DNA of 64,000 bases from Hyphomonas sp. (lineage in GTDB: Bacteria; Pseudomonadota; Alphaproteobacteria; Caulobacterales; Hyphomonadaceae). The notes beneath the pieces were generated by a model, which worked only from the letters and a program-made list of their open reading frames with translations, was not told the DNA's origin and did not search any database. Within the stretch, counting starts at the first letter, position 1. Each line of letters opens with the position of its first letter. The DNA lies in assembly GCF_022844445.1 (NCBI RefSeq), contig NZ_JALHLS010000008.1:1-64000 (forward strand), written 5' to 3'. The translations under genes were made by a program, and so were the position numbers. Of this stretch, positions 50,956 through 59,237 are shown one piece after another.

Positions 50956-52341
50956 TTGACCCAAGCGCCGAAACAGCGCGCCGCTGTCATCCTCGCGGCC
51001 GGAAAGGGCACGCGGATGAAGTCTGCCCTGCCGAAAGTGATGCACGAAGTGGGCGGCCGCCCGATGATGGACTGGTCATTAGCCCTGGCCCGGGAGGCGG
51101 GCTGCGCGCGGATCGTGGCGGTGGTGCATCCCTCGCAGGACGTGCTGATCGCGTACCTGAAGGCGCGCCATCCGGATGTGGGAATCGCCTTCCAGGACCC
51201 GCCGCAGGGAACGGGACATGCGGTGCGGTGTGCGGAAGAGGCGCTGTCGGGATTCGAGGGCGAACTGGCCGTGCTGTACGGCGACAGCCCGCTGGTGCCG
51301 GCTTCGGTCATCGAGGCCCTGTTCGCGGGCGTGGCCGGCGGGGCGGCGCTGGGCGTGCTCGGCTTCGAGGCGGCGGACCCCGGCCTCTATGGCCGGCTGC
51401 TTACCAATGCGGCGGGCGATCTGGAGGCAATTGTCGAGGCGCGCGAGGCGACGCCGGAACAGCTCAGGGTCCGGCTATGCAACTCAGGGGTGATGGCCGG
51501 ACGCGCCAAGGATATGTTCCGGCTCTTGCAAAAAATTACAAACGCGAACGCCAAGGGGGAGTATTACCTCACCGACCTGGTCGGGCTGGCCCGGGCCGAA
51601 GGAGGCCGTTGCGCGCTGGTCGCCGCCACTGAGGATGACCTCATAGGCTGCGACTCGAAGAATGATCTAGCCGAAGCAGAAGGCATTTTTCAGGCAAGGC
51701 GGCGCATAGCGCTTATGGAAAGCGGTGTCACCCTGGTTGCGCCCGAAACCGTCTTCTTCGCGCATGACACAGCGATTGCCGCCGACGTGGTCGTCGAGCC
51801 GCATGTGGTGTTTGCCCCCGGCGTGACGGTGGCGGCAGGTGCGCGCATCCGGGCGTTCAGCCATCTGGAGGGCGCGGTGGTCGGCGCCGATTGCGAGATC
51901 GGCCCTTATGCGCGGCTGCGGCCCGGCACCGTGCTGGCAGCGGGCGTGAAGATTGGCAATTTCGTGGAGACAAAGAACACCGCGATGGGCGAGGGCGCAA
52001 AGGCGAACCACCTCGCCTATCTGGGTGATGGCACGATCGGCGCGGGCGCCAACATCGGCGCGGGCACCATCTTCTGCAACTATGACGGCTTCCTGAAACA
52101 CCAGACGGATGTGGGCGCGGGCGCGTTTGTCGGCTCGAACTCGGCGCTGGTGGCTCCGGTCAGCATCGGCGACGGGGCCTATGTCGGCTCCGGCAGCGTC
52201 ATCACCAAGGACGTGCCGGCGGATGCGTTGGCGGTGGCGCGCGCGCCGCAGATGACGCGCGAAGGCTGGGCGAAAAACTTCCGTACACGGAAAGCGGCCG
52301 AAAAGGCAGCCAAGGGCAAGCCAAAGAACCAGAAGGGTTGA
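50956..52341 (+). CDS. glmU: Bifunctional GlmU: UDP-GlcNAc pyrophosphorylase / GlcN-1-P acetyltransferase
   Basis: A 461-residue enzyme making UDP-GlcNAc for peptidoglycan and lipid A. The N-terminal uridyltransferase has ILAAGKGTRMKSALPKVMHE (nucleotide-binding loop) and LYGDSPLVPASVI; the C-terminal left-handed beta-helix has hexapeptide repeats ending NYDGFLKHQTDVGAGAFVGS. The start is TTG 50956, which has GGGAG 9 bases upstream; the first ATG is inside the nucleotide-binding loop, so a TTG start is required. rpiA follows after 9 bases. Confidence 0.95.
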   Translation: MTQAPKQRAAVILAAGKGTRMKSALPKVMHEVGGRPMMDWSLALAREAGCARIVAVVHPSQDVLIAYLKARHPDVGIAFQDPPQGTGHAVRCAEEALSGFEGELAVLYGDSPLVPASVIEALFAGVAGGAALGVLGFEAADPGLYGRLLTNAAGDLEAIVEAREATPEQLRVRLCNSGVMAGRAKDMFRLLQKITNANAKGEYYLTDLVGLARAEGGRCALVAATEDDLIGCDSKNDLAEAEGIFQARRRIALMESGVTLVAPETVFFAHDTAIAADVVVEPHVVFAPGVTVAAGARIRAFSHLEGAVVGADCEIGPYARLRPGTVLAAGVKIGNFVETKNTAMGEGAKANHLAYLGDGTIGAGANIGAGTIFCNYDGFLKHQTDVGAGAFVGSNSALVAPVSIGDGAYVGSGSVITKDVPADALAVARAPQMTREGWAKNFRTRKAAEKAAKGKPKNQKG

Positions 52342-52350
52342 GGCCGGCAC

Positions 52351-53052
52351 ATGGCACATGAAACCGAAAAGCAGAATGCCGCCGCCGCCGCGATGGAGTA
52401 TGTCGAAGACGGCATGACCATCGGCCTCGGCACGGGCTCGACAGCGAAGTATTTCGTGGAACTGCTGGCCGACGAGATTGCCGACGGGCTGATCGTGCGC
52501 TGCATCGAGACGAGCAACCAGACGCGGGATCTCGCGCGTAGTCTCGGCGTGCCGCTGATCCCTTTCGAGCAGGTAGACAGAATCCACCTGACCGTGGACG
52601 GTGCGGACGAGGCGGGGCCGGGCGGCGTGCTGATCAAGGGCGGCGGCGCGGCGCTGCTGCGCGAAAAGATCATCGCCAACGCGTCCGACCACATGGTTGT
52701 GATCGCAGATCCGACGAAGGACGTGCAGGCCATCGGCGCGTTTCCGCTGCCCGTGGAGGTGACGCCGTTCGGCTACACGATCACGGCGAAGAAGGTGCAC
52801 GACGCGCTGGTGGCCGCCGGCGTCGAGCGCCCGCGCGTGGAGCTGCGCAAGGCGCCGCGCAGTACGGACCTGCTGGTCACCGATGGCGGCAACTACATTC
52901 TCGATTGCCATTGCGGACTTATCCCGGACCCGCCGAAGGCGGCGGCGTTCCTGTCTGGCACGCCGGGTGTGGTGGAGCATGGCCTGTTCATCGGCATCGC
53001 GCGCACCGTGATTTTCGGGACGGAATCCGGCGCCCGCATCATTGAATACTAG
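52351..53052 (+). CDS. rpiA: Ribose-5-phosphate isomerase A
   Basis: A 233-residue enzyme interconverting ribose-5-P and ribulose-5-P. The phosphate-binding loop is MTIGLGTGSTAKYFVELL, the catalytic block is VDGADEAGPGGVLIKGGGAALLREKI (Asp, Asp, Glu and Lys), and the C-terminus has FGTESGARI. It begins 9 bases after glmU and is followed by gor after 56 bases, so it is probably in the same transcription unit. Confidence 0.95.
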   Translation: MAHETEKQNAAAAAMEYVEDGMTIGLGTGSTAKYFVELLADEIADGLIVRCIETSNQTRDLARSLGVPLIPFEQVDRIHLTVDGADEAGPGGVLIKGGGAALLREKIIANASDHMVVIADPTKDVQAIGAFPLPVEVTPFGYTITAKKVHDALVAAGVERPRVELRKAPRSTDLLVTDGGNYILDCHCGLIPDPPKAAAFLSGTPGVVEHGLFIGIARTVIFGTESGARIIEY

Positions 53053-53108
53053 GCCGGCGCGCCACACATCAGGGCGCCAAGACGCATTTCCTTTCAAGGA
53101 CAAGACGC

Positions 53109-54494
53109 ATGACTGATACCGCCTACGATTTTGACCTGTTCGTGATCGGGGGCGGCTCCGGCGGTGTACGCGCAGGGCGGATTGCGGCGCAGACGGGCGC
53201 GAAGGTGGGAGTAGCCGAAGAGTACCGGATGGGCGGCACCTGCGTCGTCCGCGGCTGCGTGCCGAAGAAGTTCATGGTGTATGCCAGCCACTACGGCCAG
53301 GAGATAGAGCATTCTGCCGGGTACGGATGGTCTGTGGGCGATGTGTCCTATGACCACGCGAAATTCCTGGCGGGCATGCATGCAGAGGTGGACCGGCTGT
53401 CAGCGATCTATGACCGCAACCTCAAATCGGCCGGTGCCGAAATTTTCGATGACCGCGCTGAGTTCGTGGACGCGCATACGCTGCGCCTGAAGAAGAGCGG
53501 CAAGACGGTCACCGCGAAGAAGATTCTGATCGCGGCCGGCGGGCGGCCCTGGCTACCTTCGGCCGAGGAGCTGCCGGGCGTGGAGCACGTGGTTACCTCC
53601 AACGAGATGTTCCAGATGGCGACGTTGCCGAAGCGGATGCTGATCGTGGGCGGCGGCTATATCGCCGTGGAGTTTGCGCACATCTTCGCCGGGCTCGGCG
53701 TGGAAGTGTGCCTCGTCTATCGCGGCGAGACCGTGCTGCGCGGGTTTGACGAGGACGTACGCCTCGCCGTGCATGAAGGCCTGAAGGAAGCGGGCGTGCG
53801 CGTCATCACGAAAACCGTCTTTGAGCGGATTGAGAAGACGTCGGGCGGCCTGCACGTGAAAATGACCAACGAGCACGAACTGGAAACCGATGTGGTGATG
53901 ATGGCCGTGGGCCGGCGTGCCAATACGGACGGGCTAGGCTGCGAGGCGGCAGGCGTGAAGCTCGGCAAGAATGGCGAAGTGATCGTCGATGAATGGTCGC
54001 GCACGAGCGCGCAGAATATCTGGGCGGTAGGCGACGTGACCGACCGGGTGAACCTGACGCCGGTGGCGATCCGCGAAGGGCATGCGTTTGCGGACACCGA
54101 GTTCGGCGGCAAGCCCTGGCACTTCGACCATGCGGATATTGCCACCGCTGTGTTCTCGCAGCCGGAGGTGGGCACCGTGGGCATCTCGGAAGCTGAAGCG
54201 CGGAAAGCGCACGGCGCCATCGACATTTACAAGACGAAGTTCCGCCCGATGAAGAACATGCTGAACGGCGACCAGACACGCACGTTCATGAAACTGGTCG
54301 TGCGCGCCTCGGACCAACGCGTGCTGGGCGTGCATATCGTGGGCACGGACGCCGCCGAGATGATCCAGATGGCGGGCATCGCCGTGAAGATGGGCGCAAC
54401 GAAGGATGACTTCGACCGGACTTGCGCCGTACATCCGTCGGCGGCCGAGGAGCTCGTCACGCTACGGACGAAATGGGTACCGGAGGTCGCTTAG
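53109..54494 (+). CDS. gor: Glutathione-disulfide reductase
   Basis: A 461-residue flavoprotein reducing glutathione disulfide with NADPH. The FAD motif is FVIGGGSGGVRAGRIAA, the redox-active pair is GGTCVVRGCVPKKFM (C-x4-C), and the NADPH-binding motif is LIVGGGYIAVEFAHIF. The C-terminal interface HPSAAEELVTLR carries the His-Pro needed for the proton relay. The FAD-binding AVGDVTDRVNLTPVAIREG block is intact. A DinB-like gene follows 4 bases after its stop. Confidence 0.94.
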   Translation: MTDTAYDFDLFVIGGGSGGVRAGRIAAQTGAKVGVAEEYRMGGTCVVRGCVPKKFMVYASHYGQEIEHSAGYGWSVGDVSYDHAKFLAGMHAEVDRLSAIYDRNLKSAGAEIFDDRAEFVDAHTLRLKKSGKTVTAKKILIAAGGRPWLPSAEELPGVEHVVTSNEMFQMATLPKRMLIVGGGYIAVEFAHIFAGLGVEVCLVYRGETVLRGFDEDVRLAVHEGLKEAGVRVITKTVFERIEKTSGGLHVKMTNEHELETDVVMMAVGRRANTDGLGCEAAGVKLGKNGEVIVDEWSRTSAQNIWAVGDVTDRVNLTPVAIREGHAFADTEFGGKPWHFDHADIATAVFSQPEVGTVGISEAEARKAHGAIDIYKTKFRPMKNMLNGDQTRTFMKLVVRASDQRVLGVHIVGTDAAEMIQMAGIAVKMGATKDDFDRTCAVHPSAAEELVTLRTKWVPEVA

Positions 54495-54498
54495 GCAG

Positions 54499-54969
54499 GT
54501 GCCGGGCGAAGCCTATCTTCCATTGATGGCCAGGTATAATCTCTGGCAAAACGCCGCTATGACCGCTGCGTCGGGCACGTTGACCGGGGCGGAGCGGCAG
54601 GCGGACCGGGGCGTATTCTTCGGCTCGATCCAGCGGACGTTTTCGCATCTCTTCTGGGCCGACCAGGCCTGGCTTGCGCATTTCGCTGGTACGCCGGCGC
54701 CCGGCGGCGGGATCGGGGACTCGCTGGACCTGATCGATGACTGGGCGGACTTTTGCGCCGCGCGGTCTGCGCTGGACCGGCGCATCCTGGCATGGGCGGA
54801 CAGCGCGGGCGCCGGTACCGAGCGCGCGCTCAATCCCGCTTTCGTGATCCAGTTTTTCAATCACCAGACCCATCACCGCGGGCAGATTCACGCCATGCTC
54901 ACAGCAGCGGGCGCCGCTACCGAGGATACGGATATCCACAAGTTACCGAAGGCGTATCTGGATCTGTGA
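54499..54969 (+). CDS. DinB family protein
   Basis: A 156-residue four-helix-bundle protein if started at GTG 54499; ATG 54526 would remove the family's conserved first helix start (YLPLMARYNLWQN). The metal-ligand His are in SHLFWADQAW and FFNHQTHHRGQIHAML. DinB/YfiT proteins are putative metal-dependent hydrolases or thiol transferases. It is 4 bases from the glutathione reductase stop, so a thiol-linked role is suggested by context only. Confidence 0.85.
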   Translation: MPGEAYLPLMARYNLWQNAAMTAASGTLTGAERQADRGVFFGSIQRTFSHLFWADQAWLAHFAGTPAPGGGIGDSLDLIDDWADFCAARSALDRRILAWADSAGAGTERALNPAFVIQFFNHQTHHRGQIHAMLTAAGAATEDTDIHKLPKAYLDL

Positions 54970-55016
54970 CGGCCGGATTGCACCTTCCGCGGATGCGGGA
55001 AGCCTGACGGATTTGG

Positions 55017-56327
55017 TCAGTGTCCTGAGCTTCCGCCTTCGCTACGCACCTTCAGTTCCAGTGCGACCTGCTTCAGACTGTCGCGGATGGCCTTTAGGCC
55101 GCCGCCGCGGCCGGCATGGGCGAGGAGCTGGCGCCACGCGGGTTGGTCGTCCTCCGGCGCTTTCACGGCGAAGTGGGCGGAGCGCGGGAGCGCTGCAGTC
55201 ATAAGGGATTTCGAGAGCGGAAAGCCTGCTATCGCGTCATAGACGCCGTTACGCGCGTCGCCTTCAAAGGTGGACTGTTCGTTGCGGTTGACTGCGTTGA
55301 AGAGGACCGAAAGGGCTGGGCGTTTGGATTCCTCTATCTGGTCCTTGATGACGAGGTTCAGGAGGCGCACGCCGCGCAGGGAGTAGATGTCGGCGTGCAT
55401 CGGCGCGATGACGCGGTCGGCGGCTTCGAGGGCGCAGCGCGTGAGGAAGGTGGCGTTTGGGTTTGTGTCGAAGACGATGAGATCGTATTCGCTGCGATAA
55501 TGATCGATAGAGCGCAGGAAGTGCTGCTTGATCGCCGCGAGGTCGTCGCGGTCATTCGCGAAGGCGTATTTCGAAATCTCGAACTGGCCGCTGATCAGGT
55601 CGAGGCGTCCCGGCGGGCCGTCCGTGCCCAGAATGGAATGGACATAACTGTCGCGCGCGGCGGGCGTGAAGGGCGCGATGGTGAGGCTGAGCCAGTTCTC
55701 GGCCGGCGAGACGGCATCTTTCGCGTGCAGGCGCGAGCGCTCGAACAGCGAGATGACAGAGCGGTCGGCGCCGGAGGAGGCGTCAGCATGCTCCATGCTG
55801 AAGAAGGTCTGGGTGAGGTTGTATTGCGGATCGAGGTCGATCAGCAGGACGCGGCCACCGAAGTTTTCCTGCCAGGCGCCGGAGAGCTGGGCGGTGACGG
55901 TGGTTTTGCCGACGCCGCCTTTCAGGTTCATCACGGCGACGACCGGGCATTTCTTGCGGTAGGCAGCCTGCGTTTCGGCGACGAGCTGGTCCATGCCGTC
56001 GGGCATGGCGGAGGAGAGGCGCAGGTGGGGCTGGACTTCGGTCTTGAAGAAGCCGTTCAGGCGCGCCTTGTCTATCTGGTAGGGGATGAGCCGGATGCCG
56101 GTCGCTTTCGCGGTTTCGACGTCCTGGCGCACGGTTCTGGACCGCACTGACGCTGCGGAAACCAACACGATGACGGCAAAGGCCGTGCTGATGGCCTCGT
56201 CAGCCTCGGCCCGGTTCGGCTCGCCGACGACGTAGCGGTCGGCAATTGCAGCCACGCGCAGCGCCTCGTGCAGCTGCAGCAGGGCATCCGGATCGGCGCC
56301 GGAATGGCTGATATAGACATGCGGCAT
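55017..56327 (-). CDS. TIR domain-ParA/Soj-type ATPase fusion protein
   Basis: A 436-residue protein. Residues about 1-120 form a TIR-like domain: VYISHSGADPD (first strand), AVIVLVSAASVRSRTVRQDV and then ETAKATGIRLIPYQID. At the position of the NADase Glu it has Asp69, with Glu71 two residues later. Residues about 126-436 are a ParA/MinD-type P-loop ATPase: Walker A LKGGVGKTT (135-143), LIDLDPQYNL, and Walker B IVFDTNPN (285-291). ParA ATPases dimerise on ATP and bind DNA or membranes. No parB partner and no defence genes are nearby. A sensing or defence role is possible, but unproven. Confidence 0.85.
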   Translation of the reverse strand: MPHVYISHSGADPDALLQLHEALRVAAIADRYVVGEPNRAEADEAISTAFAVIVLVSAASVRSRTVRQDVETAKATGIRLIPYQIDKARLNGFFKTEVQPHLRLSSAMPDGMDQLVAETQAAYRKKCPVVAVMNLKGGVGKTTVTAQLSGAWQENFGGRVLLIDLDPQYNLTQTFFSMEHADASSGADRSVISLFERSRLHAKDAVSPAENWLSLTIAPFTPAARDSYVHSILGTDGPPGRLDLISGQFEISKYAFANDRDDLAAIKQHFLRSIDHYRSEYDLIVFDTNPNATFLTRCALEAADRVIAPMHADIYSLRGVRLLNLVIKDQIEESKRPALSVLFNAVNRNEQSTFEGDARNGVYDAIAGFPLSKSLMTAALPRSAHFAVKAPEDDQPAWRQLLAHAGRGGGLKAIRDSLKQVALELKVRSEGGSSGH

Positions 56328-56481
56328 GGCGCATCAGTCCCCGTCTCTGACCCTTGATTCCCCTGAGCCTTTTAGCCGCCGAAAACCATGATCGGCCAGC
56401 TATCTGCTGTGAAATTATGGTGAAACTTGAGCATGGCGCCGCCATGTGATTTATGCCCCGCAGAACCGGAGTACCCCTGTA

Positions 56482-57858
56482 ATGACCTGGCACCCCTCTG
56501 ATTGGCGCAAACTGCCCGCGCAGCACATCCCGCAGGATTATCCTGACGCGGGCGCGCTGACGGCTGTCGAAAACCGTCTCCGGAGCTATCCGCCACTGGT
56601 TTTTGCAGGCGAGGCACGCCGCCTGAAGACGCGCCTCGCCGAGGTTGCGGCGGGCAATGCCTTCCTGCTGCAGGGCGGCGACTGCGCCGAGAGCTTCAAG
56701 GAATTCCACCCGGACAATATCCGCGACACGTTCCGCGTTATCCTGCAGATGGCGGTGGTGCTGACCTTTGCGGCGGCCAAACCGGTCGTGAAGGTGGGCC
56801 GGATTGCGGGCCAGTTCGGCAAGCCGCGGTCCGAGCCGATCGAGACCATCGATGGCGTGACGCTGCCCTCTTACCGGGGCGACAATATCAACGGCATGGA
56901 GTTCACGCCGGAGAGCCGGATTCCGGACCCTGAGCGCCTTGTGCAGGCGTACTCGCAGTCGGCGGCGACGCTGAACCTGCTGCGCGCGTTCAGCCAGGGC
57001 GGCTATGCCAGCCTTGCGAACGTGCAGCGTTGGATGCTGGGCTTCGTCGACCGCAGCCCGCAAGGCGAGCGCTACCAGAAACTGGCGGACCAGATCTCCG
57101 CTTCGCTGCGCTTCATGCAGGCTGTGGGTCTTAATGCTGAGACCGTTCCGCAGATGGCGCAGGTGGAATTCTATACGAGCCACGAGGCGTTGTTGCTCGG
57201 TTATGAGGAAGCGATGACGCGCATCGATTCCACCAGCGGCGACTGGTATGACACCTCGGCCCACATGCTGTGGATCGGCCACCGGACCCGCCAGCTCGAT
57301 CATGCGCACGTGAACTTCTGCAAGGGCATCAGGAACCCGATTGGCATCAAGTGCGGCCCCGGCATGGAGCCGGACGAGTTGATCCGCCTAATCGAGACGC
57401 TGAACCCGAAGGACGAAGCCGGCCGCATCACGCTGATCTCGCGCTTCGGCTCCGAAGGCGTGGCGAAGGGCCTGCCTCCGTTGGCGCGCGCGGTGAAGAA
57501 ATCCGGCCGCACGGTCGTCTGGTCTTGTGATCCGATGCACGGCAACACATTAAAGACCGGCACCGGCTTCAAGACGCGTCCGGTGGACCGCGTGCTGAGC
57601 GAAGTGCGCCAGTTCATCGACATCCTGCCGGCCGAAGGCTGCTATCCCGGAGGGGTGCATATCGAGATGACCGGCCAGGACGTGACCGAGTGCATCGGCG
57701 GCGCGCAGGCGATCTCGGAAGAAGATCTCTCGAGCCGCTACCACACACACTGCGACCCACGCCTCAATGGCGAGCAGGCGTTGGAACTCGCGTTCCTTGT
57801 GGCGGAGAAGCTGCAGGCGGTCGAAGCCGGCGGCGAGGGCGCACGCAAGGCGGGCTAA
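56482..57858 (+). CDS. Class II 3-deoxy-7-phosphoheptulonate (DAHP) synthase
   Basis: A 458-residue class II (AroAII-type) DAHP synthase, the first shikimate-pathway enzyme. [37 protein letters not shown], the [11 protein letters not shown] region, the [11 protein letters not shown] loop and [11 protein letters not shown] are characteristic of the class that also includes plant and actinobacterial enzymes. The start [14 protein letters not shown] is the usual N-terminus; ATG 56482 fits it. It is divergent from the TIR-ParA gene, and supplies chorismate synthesis together with aroC. Confidence 0.93.
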   Translation: MTWHPSDWRKLPAQHIPQDYPDAGALTAVENRLRSYPPLVFAGEARRLKTRLAEVAAGNAFLLQGGDCAESFKEFHPDNIRDTFRVILQMAVVLTFAAAKPVVKVGRIAGQFGKPRSEPIETIDGVTLPSYRGDNINGMEFTPESRIPDPERLVQAYSQSAATLNLLRAFSQGGYASLANVQRWMLGFVDRSPQGERYQKLADQISASLRFMQAVGLNAETVPQMAQVEFYTSHEALLLGYEEAMTRIDSTSGDWYDTSAHMLWIGHRTRQLDHAHVNFCKGIRNPIGIKCGPGMEPDELIRLIETLNPKDEAGRITLISRFGSEGVAKGLPPLARAVKKSGRTVVWSCDPMHGNTLKTGTGFKTRPVDRVLSEVRQFIDILPAEGCYPGGVHIEMTGQDVTECIGGAQAISEEDLSSRYHTHCDPRLNGEQALELAFLVAEKLQAVEAGGEGARKAG

Positions 57859-57902
57859 CGTGCGGCGTGCTTTGGGCCAAAGGCCACAATGCACTCGCCC
57901 CG

Positions 57903-58277
57903 CTAGTCTGCGGCCATAATCAGCAAGGCCGTGCCGACGCTCAGGATCCAGAACAGCGCGAGCATCGCGCCGTAGGCCAGGAAAGGCGCGGCGCAGAGCA
58001 AGGCCATGGCCCCGAAGCCATGGACCAGATCATCAATCAGGTAGGCCAACCTTCGGTGCGGCCTCGCGGCAGACTTCTGCAAAGCCTCCACGCGCTCCTG
58101 GTGCGCCGCCATGACGTCGGGGGGAACCTTGGAATGGTGCGAGCCGCAAAAGCCACCGATGCGCGCCCTGTTCCTGCAAGGCCAGCCGCCGCGCGTTGTG
58201 GCTTGGCACCGGGTCAGCTCACTCGCAGATGGGGTCCAGGTCGAGGTGGCTGGATGCGCGTCGTCATTAACAGGCAT
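57903..58277 (-). CDS. Small zinc-finger membrane protein
   Basis: A 124-residue protein with an N-terminal Cys/His motif: CQATTRGGWPCRNRARIGGF then CGSHH. This C-x8-C-x9-C-x2-H pattern is the one I associate with DUF5763 and probably binds zinc. After a helical linker come two hydrophobic helices, FGAMALLCAAPFLAYGAMLA and ALFWILSVGTALLIM, that should be membrane segments. Function is unknown. It is convergent with the DAHP synthase gene (44 bases between stops). Confidence 0.65.
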   Translation of the reverse strand: MPVNDDAHPATSTWTPSASELTRCQATTRGGWPCRNRARIGGFCGSHHSKVPPDVMAAHQERVEALQKSAARPHRRLAYLIDDLVHGFGAMALLCAAPFLAYGAMLALFWILSVGTALLIMAAD

Positions 58278-58432
58278 TCGCTCACGCCTTTTGTGCGCCC
58301 CGCGTGGAACTAAAGCGGGACCTGCCGGTGCCGTCGAGCCCGGCTACGATGACTTTTTTGTAGGAGAAGCAGGCGCCCTGCATCCAGACGCCTCGCGCAC
58401 TGCATCTCGGGCTAGAGAGCGGGAGTGTGCGC

Positions 58433-59149
58433 ATGGATGAGTTTGTGAGGACGTTGATCGAGACCGGCCTGCTGGCAGGGCTCGGTTTGCTGGGGGCTGT
58501 CTTTTTCCGCAGCAGCTTCCGATGGAAGTGGCTCGCCGCGGCGCTGGTGCTGAACCTTGTCTATCAGGCGCTGCTGACGCGGGGGTTCTGGATGATCCCC
58601 GATCCGTTTCCGGGCGCGGACTGGAATTGGGCGGGAAAATTCGCCGCTGTCACCGGCACGCTCGCCGTGATGTCGATGCCGGTGTTCGGGTGGAAGCGGT
58701 GCGGCCTGACGCTGGACCAGGGGCCGCGTTGGGGCGGGGCCATCGTGATGTTTGCGGGCCTTGCGCTGCTGTTCTTCGGCCTCGCGTTCAGCGGCACCGA
58801 TGGCAAGCCGGACGGCCTTGAGACCATCGCCTTCCAGTGGACGATGCCGGGCCTCGACGAGGAGCTGTTTTATCGCGGCACGCTGCTGCTGGCGCTGAAC
58901 GAAGCCTTCCGGACCCGGACGAACGCGCTGGGCGCGCCGATCGGTTATGGCGGCTTACTGTCATGTGTGCTGTTCGGCCTGACGCATGCGCTGAGCTATG
59001 AGGCGGGCGCGGCGGACTTCGACCTGATGACCTTCGCAATGACCGGCGCACCGTCGCTCCTGCTGCTCTGGATGCGCGAACGGACGGGCAGCCTGCTGCT
59101 GCCGGTGATCGCGCACAATATCGCCAACGGAGCATCAACGCTGTTCTGA
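58433..59149 (+). CDS. CPBP family intramembrane metalloprotease
   Basis: A 238-residue polytopic membrane protein. The family motifs are DEELFYRG (EExxxR), FGLTHALSYE (FxxxH) and HNIANG (HxxxN), all in the expected order. Membrane helices include LGAVFFRSSFRWKWLAAALV and GGAIVMFAGLALLFFGLAF. ATG 58433 is chosen because GGAG stands 7 bases upstream; GTG 58427 is an alternative. This is a second CPBP gene in the window, distinct from the one at 3304. It stands 88 bases before the kinase gene on the same strand. Confidence 0.85.
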   Translation: MDEFVRTLIETGLLAGLGLLGAVFFRSSFRWKWLAAALVLNLVYQALLTRGFWMIPDPFPGADWNWAGKFAAVTGTLAVMSMPVFGWKRCGLTLDQGPRWGGAIVMFAGLALLFFGLAFSGTDGKPDGLETIAFQWTMPGLDEELFYRGTLLLALNEAFRTRTNALGAPIGYGGLLSCVLFGLTHALSYEAGAADFDLMTFAMTGAPSLLLLWMRERTGSLLLPVIAHNIANGASTLF

Positions 59150-59237
59150 GGCGCCCGTTTCGGGAATCCCTTTGACCCGTTTTGGCAGCGCGCTACGCCT
59201 AGGGCCGGATAAGTGGCTATCCGGGGACCGGGACGCG

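Noticed and set aside
51667-53103. A 478-codon minus-strand frame opposite glmU and rpiA
   Set aside because: Shadow of two essential metabolic genes whose motifs are unambiguous.
55017-56327. Reading the TIR-ParA gene as Thoeris or as part of ParABS
   Set aside because: No ThsA-like (SIR2/SLOG) partner, no ParB gene and no parS-like site was seen nearby, so neither known system is supported.
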